Assembly: GCA_016297005.1 (NCBI GenBank)
Contig: JAEDHK010000012.1
Span: 1 to 40,650 of the forward strand
Reading direction: 5' to 3'
From: Clostridia bacterium
GTDB lineage: Bacteria > Bacillota > Clostridia > Christensenellales > DTU072
Length of the DNA: 40,650 nucleotides
The notes beneath the pieces were generated by a model. The model was not told the origin of the DNA. It saw nothing but the letters and a program-made list of their open reading frames with translations, and did not search any database. Positions 7,060-14,259 of this stretch are shown here, piece by piece. A program made the translations under genes and the position numbers. Numbering within the stretch: the stretch's first letter is position 1; the number at the start of each line of letters is the position of its first letter.

Positions 7060-7323
7060 ATGATTTTTGTTCAGGTTTGCGTTGGCTCATCATGCCATTT
7101 GAAAGGCTCTGCCGATATCGTAGAGCTTTTTGAAAAATCCGTGAAAGATCACGATATTGAAGATAAGGTCGTACTTTCCGGTAGTTTCTGTATCGGAAAG
7201 TGCAACCGTGTCGGTGTTACAGTACAGGTAAACGATGACGTTCACGTAGGCGTGACGAGAGAAAATTTCAGAGAATTCTTTAAGAAGAATATACTTGATG
7301 TTATAGAAAACGAAAGGACGTGA
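7060..7323 (+). CDS. Small [2Fe-2S] thioredoxin-fold ferredoxin, copy 2
   Basis: An 87-residue paralogue of the preceding gene with the same Cys pattern ('CVGSSC' and 'GSFCIGKC'). Its C-terminal half differs more ('NRVGVTVQVNDDVHVGVTR'). The ATG at 7060 is preferred over an upstream in-frame ATG at 7027, which lies inside copy 1; AAAAGG at the end of copy 1 provides the ribosome site. Its stop overlaps the region before hydS, consistent with an operon. Two diverged copies side by side suggest distinct partners, for example one per hydrogenase, but this is inference. Confidence 0.85.
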   Translation: MIFVQVCVGSSCHLKGSADIVELFEKSVKDHDIEDKVVLSGSFCIGKCNRVGVTVQVNDDVHVGVTRENFREFFKKNILDVIENERT

Positions 7324-7328
7324 CTAAA

Positions 7329-9005
7329 ATGGCTAACTGCTTAACATTGAAAAAATCAAATTGCAAAAACTGCTATAAATGTATCCGTCATTGCCCCGTA
7401 AAAGCAATCCGCTTCTCGGGCAACCAAGCACATATTATAGGCAATGAGTGCATTTTATGCGGTCATTGTTTTGTCGTATGTCCCCAGAATGCGAAAGAGA
7501 TCGTAGACGACACGGAAAAGGTCAGAGTTCTGATAGAGAGTGGGGATCCCGTCGTTGTCAGCCTTGCCCCTTCCTTCATTGCTAACTACGACGGCGTAGG
7601 AATTGAAGCAATGCGCAAGGCATTGAAAAAGCTTGGCTTCTATGACGTTGAGGAGACTGCAATCGGCGCAACCATAGTCAAAACTGAGTATGAGCGTATG
7701 CTCAAGGAGGACAGCCGGGATATTATCATTACCTCCTGCTGCCACACCGTCAACCTTTTGATTCAAAAATACTTCCCTGCCGAGCTTCAATATCTGGCAG
7801 ACGTGCTTTCTCCTATGCAGGCACACTGCGCTGATATTAAGAAGCGTATCCCTAACGCAAAAACCGTATTTATCGGTCCTTGTGTTGCAAAGAAGGACGA
7901 GGCAGAATATTACGAGGGACTGATTGACGCCGTTCTCACGTTTGAAGAGCTCACCAATATGCTCAAGGCAGAGCATATCGATCTTAAACAGGAAATGGAC
8001 GAAAATCCCGAGAGTCGCGCTCGCTTCTTCCCTACTACAGGCGGAATTCTGAAAACAATGACGAAGAAAGCGCACGACTATACCTACTTGGCGATTGACG
8101 GCGTTGAGAACTGCATTGCCGCACTTAAGGATATTGAAAGCGGAAAAATTCATAAATGTTTTATAGAGATGTCTGCGTGCGTCGGAAGCTGTGTGGGCGG
8201 TCCTGTTATGGAGAAGTATCGTCATTCAACCGTTCACGACTATATGTCGGTTGCACAGTATGCCGGAGAGCGTGACTTTGACGTAGATCAGCCGGAGCCT
8301 CTGTCTTTGAAAAAGCAATTCACGATGATCAATCATAAGGCAATACAGCCTACTGAGCAGGAGATCACCGCTGTACTTCGCCAAATGGGTAAGTTCAGCC
8401 CGTCCGATGAGCTGAACTGCGGATCTTGCGGCTATAACTCCTGCCGTGACAAGGCGATCGCTATCTGTCAGGGCAAAGCGGAAATCTCCATGTGCCTGCC
8501 ATTCCTTAAAGATAAGGCGGAAAGTTTTTCGGATACTATCGTTAAGAACACCCCCAACGGACTTATCGTTCTAAATGAAAATCTGGAAGTTCAACAAATC
8601 AATGCGGCCGCAAGAAAAATTATGAACATCCGCGCGGAGTCCGACGTTCTCGGTGATTCTGTAGTTCGTATCCTTGATCCTACTGTGTTTATGAGCGTTA
8701 AGAATTCCGGCCGAAGCATAAGAGACCAGAAGGTTTATCTTGCAGAATACAAAAAATATATTGAGCAAACGGTTGTGTTCGATCCCGATTCCCGTATGCT
8801 GATCGGCATTATGCGTGATATCACGGACGAAGAAGCAGACAGAGAAAAGAATGCAAGGATCAACAAACAGGCTGTAGAGGTTGCCGATACTGTCGTTGAG
8901 AAGCAAATGAGAATCGTTCAGGAGATTGCTTCTCTGCTTGGCGAAACCGCTGCCGAGACTAAGATCGCCTTGACAAAGTTAAAGGAGTCTATCGGCGATG
9001 AATGA
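7329..9005 (+). CDS. hydS: Putative sensory [FeFe] hydrogenase with PAS domain
   Basis: A 558-residue modular protein. Two [4Fe-4S] ferredoxin sites (C12/C15/C18/C22 and C41/C44/C47/C51) lead into an H-cluster domain with L1 'TSCCHT' (135-140), L2 'GPCVAKKDE' (C185) and L3 'SACVGSCVGG' (C284, C288). An extra Fe-S motif 'CGSCGYNSC' (from C364) and a PAS domain (about 395-510) follow, then a helical tail. This is the layout of HydS, proposed as an H2 sensor in Ruminococcus albus. L1 has His where catalytic enzymes have Pro, and L3 has Ser for Gly, as expected for a sensor rather than a bulk catalyst. Start at 7329: AAAGGA lies 11 nt upstream; a GTG at 7320 is too close. Its end overlaps the next gene by 8 nt, so HydS and the phosphatase are probably made together. 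Confidence 0.88.
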   Translation: MANCLTLKKSNCKNCYKCIRHCPVKAIRFSGNQAHIIGNECILCGHCFVVCPQNAKEIVDDTEKVRVLIESGDPVVVSLAPSFIANYDGVGIEAMRKALKKLGFYDVEETAIGATIVKTEYERMLKEDSRDIIITSCCHTVNLLIQKYFPAELQYLADVLSPMQAHCADIKKRIPNAKTVFIGPCVAKKDEAEYYEGLIDAVLTFEELTNMLKAEHIDLKQEMDENPESRARFFPTTGGILKTMTKKAHDYTYLAIDGVENCIAALKDIESGKIHKCFIEMSACVGSCVGGPVMEKYRHSTVHDYMSVAQYAGERDFDVDQPEPLSLKKQFTMINHKAIQPTEQEITAVLRQMGKFSPSDELNCGSCGYNSCRDKAIAICQGKAEISMCLPFLKDKAESFSDTIVKNTPNGLIVLNENLEVQQINAAARKIMNIRAESDVLGDSVVRILDPTVFMSVKNSGRSIRDQKVYLAEYKKYIEQTVVFDPDSRMLIGIMRDITDEEADREKNARINKQAVEVADTVVEKQMRIVQEIASLLGETAAETKIALTKLKESIGDE

Positions 9006-10170
9006 TTTGTGTGTGGATATCGGATACAAGAGTATCAATCATATCGGCGAAGAGCTTTGCGGCGACCACGTTGACATCGTAGAGGAAAACGAAAATTCAA
9101 CCGTCATCGTGTTGGCGGACGGTCTGGGAAGCGGTGTTAAGGCAAGTATCCTTTCTACCCTTACCTCCAAAATTATCTCCACTATGATGGCGGCAGGACT
9201 TCCTATCGAGGAATGCGTATCTACGATCGCCGCAACCCTTCCTGTATGCTCGGTGCGCGGCGTGGCATACTCCACGTTTACCATTATTCATATTCAAAAC
9301 AACGACGTTGCAGATATCATTCAATATGATAATCCAGCGGTTATCGCATACCGCAATTACGATATTTACGATTATCCGAAGACTGAGCTCAACATCGGCG
9401 GCAAAAAGATCTATAAATCTACCATCAAGCTGCAAGAGGACGACGTATTTATCGCTATAAGCGACGGATGTCCCCATGCCGGGCTGGGTGGACGCTACAA
9501 CTTCGGTTGGAAGCGTGAAGATATCGCCGACTATATGCTGGCGCTCGTCTGTGGCGGTTATACCGCAAAAAACCTATCCACTATGCTCGTTGACGAGTGT
9601 GACAAACTCTATGGTCATAAGCCCGGAGACGATACTACCGCCTGCGTTGTCAAAATCCGTAAGAGAGAGCCGATGAACATACTCTTCGGTCCCCCGTCAA
9701 ACCGAGATGACTGTGACCGTATGATGTCCCTGTTCTTCTCCAAGGAAGGTAAGCACATTATCTGCGGCGGTACGACTTCCTCTATCGCCGCAAAGTTCCT
9801 TGGCAAGCCATTAAAGGCGAGCCTGAAGTTTGAGCGCTCAGATATCCCTCCGATTGCCGAAATTGAGGGCGTAGATCTCGTTACCGAGGGTGTTATCACA
9901 ATGAACCGCGTGATTGAATATGCAAAGGATTATCTCGGTCCCAATGAGAAATACGAGCATTGGAGTTTTAAAAGGGACGGCGCTTCCCTGATCAGCCGAC
10001 TGTTATTTGAGGAAGCAACTGACATCAACTTCTTTGTAGGCAGAGCCGTAAACCCCGCCCACCAGAACCCCGATCTTCCCATCAACTTCAACATCAAAAT
10101 GAATCTGGTGGAAGAACTGTCCGCTTGCCTGAAAAAGATGGGTAAGCGCATTAAAGTAAGCTATTTCTAA
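8998..10170 (+). CDS. PP2C/SpoIIE-type Ser/Thr phosphatase, hydrogenase-linked
   Basis: A 390-residue protein. The N-terminal 220 residues form a PP2C-like domain with metal-binding signatures 'VLADGLGSGVKAS', 'FIAISDGCPHAGLGG' and 'GDDTTACVVKI'. The C-terminal 170 residues begin 'ILFGPPSNRDDCDRMMSLFF' and contain 'CGGTTSSIAAKFLGK'; this conserved-looking extension is unknown to me. It overlaps hydS by 8 nt and is followed 11 nt later by hydA. A phosphatase of this kind beside HydS is the expected output module of an H2-sensing pathway: the PAS hydrogenase would control dephosphorylation of a target. That link is inference from gene order. It lacks the membrane domain of true SpoIIE (see 18869). 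Confidence 0.85.
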   Translation: MNDLCVDIGYKSINHIGEELCGDHVDIVEENENSTVIVLADGLGSGVKASILSTLTSKIISTMMAAGLPIEECVSTIAATLPVCSVRGVAYSTFTIIHIQNNDVADIIQYDNPAVIAYRNYDIYDYPKTELNIGGKKIYKSTIKLQEDDVFIAISDGCPHAGLGGRYNFGWKREDIADYMLALVCGGYTAKNLSTMLVDECDKLYGHKPGDDTTACVVKIRKREPMNILFGPPSNRDDCDRMMSLFFSKEGKHIICGGTTSSIAAKFLGKPLKASLKFERSDIPPIAEIEGVDLVTEGVITMNRVIEYAKDYLGPNEKYEHWSFKRDGASLISRLLFEEATDINFFVGRAVNPAHQNPDLPINFNIKMNLVEELSACLKKMGKRIKVSYF

Positions 10171-10181
10171 GGAGGTCCAAA

Positions 10182-11612
10182 ATGCGTAAATTCGATACCA
10201 AAGTACAGCATTTGAAATATAAAGTACTACGCGAGGTTGCACGCCGCGCTTGGGACGATACGCTTTTGGAGGGAGTTCTGGATATTCCCAAAACAATCGT
10301 TCCGGGGAATATACCTACCATGCGTTGTTGTGTATATAAGGAACGCGCGATACTCGCAGAACGCGTCAAAATCGCTATGGGCGGAGACAAGAACAACCTC
10401 AACGTCATTGAGGTCATTGAGATTGCCTGCGACGAATGCCCTGTCGGAGGTTACGAGGTTACCAATGCCTGCCGTGGCTGTCTAGCTCACCGTTGCGAGG
10501 ACGTCTGCAAATTCGGAGCAATCTCCTTTGACCATATGCACGTAGCTCATATTGATAAATCCAAGTGCAAGGAGTGCGGAGCCTGTGCAAAGGTATGTCC
10601 CTATACTGCAATCGTAAGCCGTAAGCGCCCCTGCCAAAATGCCTGCAAGGTCAAGGCGATCTCGATGAACGAGCAAAAGGCCGCTACTATCGACAACCAC
10701 AAGTGCATTCAATGCGGTGCTTGCGTTTACCAGTGTCCTTTCGGCGCTATTATGGATAAATCATACATTCTCAACGTTATCGATTTAATCAAAAAAAGCG
10801 AAAACAACAAGAAATACAAGGTCTATGCAATGGTCGCTCCTTCCATTTCCAGTCAGTTTACTTACGCAAAGCTCGGTCAGGTAATTACCGGTTTGAAGAA
10901 GCTTGGATTCTTCACAGTCGTTGAAGCCGCGCTCGGTGCAGATATGGTTGCTCAGGCGGAATCGAAGGAGCTCGCGGAAAAAGGTCTTTTGACAAGCTCC
11001 TGCTGCCCCGCTTTTGTGGCATACGTCAAGTCTGCTTTCCCCAATCTTTTGAAGTATGTTTCTAATAACCTCTCTCCGATGGCGACGCTTGCAAAGTACA
11101 TCAAGGATACGACTCTCAATGCAAAAGTTGTATTCTTCGGACCTTGCACGGCAAAGAAAGCTGAGATACAACTTGACGAGGTAAAGCCCTACGTGGATGC
11201 TGTTATGAGCTTTGAGGAGCTGCAAGCCCTCTTGGACAGCAAAGACATCGACATTACCACGCTTGACGAGGACGTTCTTGATAACGCTTCTTACTTCGGA
11301 CGCATCTTTGCGCGTTCCGGCGGTCTTTCCGATGCGGTTAGACAGGGACTTAAAGAACAGAACATCGACTTTGATCTGAAAGCAGTTCCCTGCGACGGTA
11401 TCGAAGCCTGCCGTATGGCGCTTCTTAAGCTGAACAAAGGCATTCTTGACGGTAACTTTATCGAAGGTATGGCTTGTATCGGAGGATGTATCGGCGGCGC
11501 AGGATGCCTTACCCACGGCGAAAAGAACAAAGCCGAGGTTGACAAGTATGGTCGTGAAGCCTTTGAAAAAACGATCGGCAATGCAGTTTCTCAATTAAAA
11601 CAACAGAAGTAG
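10182..11612 (+). CDS. hydA: [FeFe] hydrogenase, monomeric group B-like
   Basis: A 476-residue catalytic [FeFe] hydrogenase making or consuming H2 with ferredoxin. N-terminal Cys-rich ferredoxin modules include 'CDECPVGGYEVTNACRGC', 'CKECGACAKVCP' and 'CIQCGACVYQCP'. H-cluster motifs are complete: L1 'TSSCCPAF' (271-278), L2 'GPCTAKK' (C322) and L3 'GMACIGGCIGG' (C432, C436). There is no NuoF/NuoE-type subunit next to it, so it is probably not the trimeric bifurcating type. AAGGAGG stands 6 nt upstream of the ATG. The organism must also encode HydE/F/G maturases elsewhere. It is the last gene of the rex unit; a hairpin with T-rich sequence at 11705-11745 may end transcription. Confidence 0.92.
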   Translation: MRKFDTKVQHLKYKVLREVARRAWDDTLLEGVLDIPKTIVPGNIPTMRCCVYKERAILAERVKIAMGGDKNNLNVIEVIEIACDECPVGGYEVTNACRGCLAHRCEDVCKFGAISFDHMHVAHIDKSKCKECGACAKVCPYTAIVSRKRPCQNACKVKAISMNEQKAATIDNHKCIQCGACVYQCPFGAIMDKSYILNVIDLIKKSENNKKYKVYAMVAPSISSQFTYAKLGQVITGLKKLGFFTVVEAALGADMVAQAESKELAEKGLLTSSCCPAFVAYVKSAFPNLLKYVSNNLSPMATLAKYIKDTTLNAKVVFFGPCTAKKAEIQLDEVKPYVDAVMSFEELQALLDSKDIDITTLDEDVLDNASYFGRIFARSGGLSDAVRQGLKEQNIDFDLKAVPCDGIEACRMALLKLNKGILDGNFIEGMACIGGCIGGAGCLTHGEKNKAEVDKYGREAFEKTIGNAVSQLKQQK

Positions 11613-11704
11613 AGACGCCCTTTTGTAAAACACCGCTACAAAAACGGCAGAGATGACAGCCCGAAGAAAACTTTATTCGGACAATGGTTTTTCTTATGAA
11701 AAAA

Positions 11705-11745
11705 ATTGGTCTCACGTCATTGACCAATACGTCATCTTATTTTTC
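11705..11745 (+). terminator. Probable terminator of the hydrogenase unit
   Basis: ATTGGTC (11705-11711) pairs with GACCAAT (11722-11728), followed after about 10 nt by a T-rich run. The T-tract is not directly adjacent to the stem, so efficiency is uncertain. Confidence 0.45.
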
Positions 11746-11910
11746 TTTTTTATAATATTTATTGAATTTTATAAATTTAAATTTTTTAAATTTCTAAATA
11801 TAAATACATCTTTTTTCTTTTGTTTTTAATTAAAAACAGACATTCTTAAATTACTAAAATTTAAAAAAATTAGAAAAAATTTCTTCTTGATCTCTATTAT
11901 AAAATATAAA

Positions 11911-11928
11911 TTGTCTATATGTAGACAA
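11911..11928 (+). promoter_or_regulatory. Palindrome overlapping the -35 of the phosphoesterase gene
   Basis: TTGTCTA-TATG-TAGACAA is a perfect 7-4-7 inverted repeat. It covers most of the -35 hexamer (TAGACA, 11922-11927), the position expected of a repressor operator. The regulator is unknown. Confidence 0.55.
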
Positions 11929-11950
11929 ACGTTTATAAACAGTGTATAAT
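11922..11950 (+). promoter_or_regulatory. Promoter of the YfcE-like phosphoesterase
   Basis: -35 TAGACA (11922-11927), 17-bp spacer, -10 TATAAT (11945-11950). The ATG follows 7 nt after the -10, so the transcript should begin at or next to the start codon. There is no Shine-Dalgarno. Confidence 0.7.
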
Positions 11951-11957
11951 TATACTT

Positions 11958-12491
11958 ATGAAATATCTCGTTTTATCCGATCTGCATGGATCTTTATATC
12001 ATTATCAACGCATCAAAGAGATTTTTTCTTTTGAAGAGCCGGATAAGATCGTGATGCTTGGCGATTTTGCTCATTATTACGGAATTGACGAAGAATGCAG
12101 AAAAGAACTTTCTCTTCTCCCTATTAAACCGATCGCCATTGAAGGTAACTGCGATAACGGATGCGGGAACGTCCCCGAAATGACCTATCAGGGAGAAATT
12201 TATTGGGAAGACGATTTTTCGCGTCATCTTCTCTTTACGCACGGAGACAGATACAATATATCGAATATTCCTCTCTCACTCGATAAAGGCGACGTCCTTA
12301 TTTACGGACATACCCATATGGGCGGTCTTGTATATAAAAACGGCGTCTTTATTGCAAACTGCGGAAGTCTCTCGAATCCTCGTTTCGGGTTTCAATCGTC
12401 CTATATTGTTATAGACGATGACGGAATCTACCTGAAAATGTCGGAAAATAATAAAATTCTTGAAAAAATACTGTTTTCTGACTATAAATAA
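11958..12491 (+). CDS. YfcE/MJ0936-type metallophosphoesterase
   Basis: A 177-residue calcineurin-like phosphodiesterase with the full metal-binding set: 'SDLHG' (D8, H10), 'MLGDFAH', 'EGNCDN', 'LLFTHGD' and 'YGHTHMG'. The size matches the YfcE family, which hydrolyses phosphodiester model substrates; the natural substrate is often unknown. The gene appears leaderless: the -10 box ends 7 nt before the ATG and no ribosome site is present. The parS site begins 11 nt after its stop codon. It starts the block whose codon use looks like that of dnaA (AAA-rich for Lys). Confidence 0.88.
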   Translation: MKYLVLSDLHGSLYHYQRIKEIFSFEEPDKIVMLGDFAHYYGIDEECRKELSLLPIKPIAIEGNCDNGCGNVPEMTYQGEIYWEDDFSRHLLFTHGDRYNISNIPLSLDKGDVLIYGHTHMGGLVYKNGVFIANCGSLSNPRFGFQSSYIVIDDDGIYLKMSENNKILEKILFSDYK

Positions 12492-12502
12492 TAATAAAAA
12501 AA

Positions 12503-12518
12503 TGTTTCACGTGAAACA
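12503..12518 (+). promoter_or_regulatory. parS site (ParB/Spo0J binding)
   Basis: TGTTTCACGTGAAACA is a perfect 16-bp palindrome and an exact match to the bacterial parS consensus (TGTTnCACGTGAAACA). It lies in an intergenic gap 1.7 kb before dnaA, where ParB would load and recruit SMC to segregate origins. With flanking bases the palindrome extends to 20 bp. No T-run follows, so it is not a terminator. Confidence 0.95.
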
Positions 12519-12566
12519 TTAATAAAAATTACAGATTCAATTATTCGGTTCGCCGAAAACGTAAGA

Positions 12567-12572
12567 TATAAT
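12567..12572 (+). promoter_or_regulatory. -10 box of the Dabb gene, with upstream hairpin
   Basis: TATAAT lies 16 nt before the ATG at 12589. The -35 position (12544-12549) is poor (TTCGGT) and is covered by the small inverted repeat TTCGG-TTCG-CCGAA (12544-12557). Confidence 0.45.
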
Positions 12573-12588
12573 AAAAAGGGAGAAAATT

Positions 12589-12879
12589 ATGATTAAACAT
12601 ATCGTTTGTTTTAAATTGAAAGACGGAAGCCGCGAAAGTTGTGAAAAAGCGAAAGAAGTATTGCTCGGTATGAAAGGAAAGGTTCCTTTACTCAGAGATA
12701 TTGCCGTTCATATCGACCAATTACGATCTTCTCGCAGTTATGACGTAATGTTGGAGGTTGTTTTGGATAGTTGGGAAAGCCTTGATTTATACCAGAACGA
12801 TCCGTATCATTGCGACGTGGTAAAAAAGTATATGCATGCGGTAAGAGAATCGTCTATCGCAATGGATTTCGATCTGTAA
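12589..12879 (+). CDS. Dabb (stress-responsive alpha/beta barrel) domain protein
   Basis: A 96-residue single-domain protein beginning 'MIKHIVCFKLKDG', the typical first strand of the Dabb family, with 'YDVMLEVVLDSWESLDLYQNDPYH' forming the following helix and strand region. Dabb proteins are small dimeric ferredoxin-like barrels of mostly unknown biochemical function. AAAAAGGGAG is 7 nt upstream of the ATG. The next gene starts 11 nt after the stop and is probably co-transcribed. Confidence 0.85.
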   Translation: MIKHIVCFKLKDGSRESCEKAKEVLLGMKGKVPLLRDIAVHIDQLRSSRSYDVMLEVVLDSWESLDLYQNDPYHCDVVKKYMHAVRESSIAMDFDL

Positions 12880-12890
12880 AGGGGGATATT

Positions 12891-14126
12891 ATGCAGAAAA
12901 AAAGAAGAGGCGTACGGGCATTCGTCGCTCTGATTTGTATTTTTATGATTTTAGGGGGCGGAGTAGGAGTGTTGGCTTTAGGTAAAGCGATTGCTTTAAA
13001 AAAGACGTATAAAGGTACTCCTTCCCCCGAAATATTCGATGAAACAAAGCAATATGCTGACATTGACACTTTCGTTACGCTTGAAAAAGAACCTGATAAG
13101 GATTTCGTCATCCTTAATTTAAGCGATACGCACCTGAGCGACTATGATTATCGCCTGTTTACCGGTTTTTTTGCTCTCAGAGATATCAAACGTCTCGTTG
13201 AAAAGACAAAGCCGGATCTTATTACGTTATCCGGAGATATTTTTTGTGGTGCAAGCGAGTATAACAGCGTAAAAAAATTAACCGAAACTATGAACGCAAT
13301 CGGTATTCCGTGGGCGCCTGTTTTCGGTAATCACGACGGAGAAGCCGACAATATCGATAAGGATTATCTTGCCGAAGTAATGATCGGCGGCGGATATAAT
13401 CCGAAGAAAGGCAACTATTGCCTGATGCGTAAAGGTCCGAGCAACTTCGGCGATGAAAATCGATCTAACGGAAGAAGAGTCGGAAATTACGTTATCAATA
13501 TTTTTGAAAAAGGTAGTAAAAAACTCGTTCATTCTCTTTTTATGATGGATACCGGCAACAGTCAACTGACGGATTCTCAGATTAAATGGTATCGCCAAAA
13601 CGTCCGTACTCTTCAAAGATTTTCCAAAAACGTTAATTCGACTTTGATCGTACATATTCCCTTGGCTCAGTATTATTACGCCTATATGGAAGGTTATGAC
13701 GAGAATACCAACGAATGGAACGAACCGTATAAATCTCAGGGCGCCTTCGGTAACTGTTACGAAGAAATTTGCTGCGCGAAGAAAAATTATTCTTCTTTAG
13801 CCGAAATGGTTCTAAGTAAGGAGTATCAAGAAATTCGAGAAAAATACGACTCCCGCTTTAATACTACGGAATTTGAAGAATACTTCTTTAAAAACGGCAT
13901 TCCGGAAGATACAGGTATGTTCGACGCTATTCAAGAAATGAACAGTACGAAGACCGTTATTTGCGGTCACGACCACCTGAATTGCTTCTATGCTCCTTTC
14001 GATGGCGTTAATCTCGCTTATTCTTTGAAGAACGGTATGGGCAGCGGATATAAAGTAGGAAGAAACGGCGGCACCCTCCTTACTCTCTCCGGTGATAAAG
14101 CAAATATAAGTTATTATTATCTATAA
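12891..14126 (+). CDS. Membrane-anchored calcineurin-like metallophosphoesterase
   Basis: A 411-residue protein with an N-terminal signal anchor (Lys/Arg-rich start, then a hydrophobic segment at about 10-32), so the catalytic part faces outward. Metal-site motifs are 'LSDTHLSDYD', 'TLSGDIF', 'PVFGNHDGE' and 'CGHDHLN'. This resembles secreted purple-acid-phosphatase-like or Icc-type enzymes acting on extracellular phosphoesters; the substrate is unknown. The ATG at 12891 follows AAAGGGGG by about 6 nt. An upstream in-frame ATG at 12810 lies inside the Dabb gene and is rejected. A strong terminator follows at 14150-14187. Confidence 0.85.
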   Translation: MQKKRRGVRAFVALICIFMILGGGVGVLALGKAIALKKTYKGTPSPEIFDETKQYADIDTFVTLEKEPDKDFVILNLSDTHLSDYDYRLFTGFFALRDIKRLVEKTKPDLITLSGDIFCGASEYNSVKKLTETMNAIGIPWAPVFGNHDGEADNIDKDYLAEVMIGGGYNPKKGNYCLMRKGPSNFGDENRSNGRRVGNYVINIFEKGSKKLVHSLFMMDTGNSQLTDSQIKWYRQNVRTLQRFSKNVNSTLIVHIPLAQYYYAYMEGYDENTNEWNEPYKSQGAFGNCYEEICCAKKNYSSLAEMVLSKEYQEIREKYDSRFNTTEFEEYFFKNGIPEDTGMFDAIQEMNSTKTVICGHDHLNCFYAPFDGVNLAYSLKNGMGSGYKVGRNGGTLLTLSGDKANISYYYL

Positions 14127-14149
14127 GATAATAATAAAATAAAAAAATC

Positions 14150-14187
14150 AAGTACGGCGATATGACTTTTTCGCCGTACTTTTTTTG
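14150..14187 (+). terminator. Rho-independent terminator before dnaA
   Basis: AAGTACGGCGA (14150-14160) pairs perfectly with TCGCCGTACTT (14171-14181), followed by a T-run. It isolates dnaA from upstream transcription. Confidence 0.88.
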
Positions 14188-14223
14188 TATAATAAACAGC
14201 TTATGATTTTTTGGATTATGTTG

Positions 14224-14253
14224 TTTACATATAATAGTTTTTTATGTTATAAT
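14224..14253 (+). promoter_or_regulatory. dnaA promoter (leaderless)
   Basis: -35 TTTACA (14224-14229), 18-bp spacer, -10 TATAAT (14248-14253). The dnaA ATG at 14260 lies 6 nt after the -10, exactly where transcription should begin. No ribosome-binding site exists. Confidence 0.75.
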
Positions 14254-14259
14254 ATATTT

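Larger units (their letters stand above)
11613..11957 (+). other. AT-rich boundary between redox island and origin genes
   Basis: 345 bp with no gene. It holds a probable terminator (11705-11745), a very AT-rich run (about 11740-11905) and a palindromic promoter for the next gene. No repeats, integrase or attachment-like direct repeats were noticed. Confidence 0.5.
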
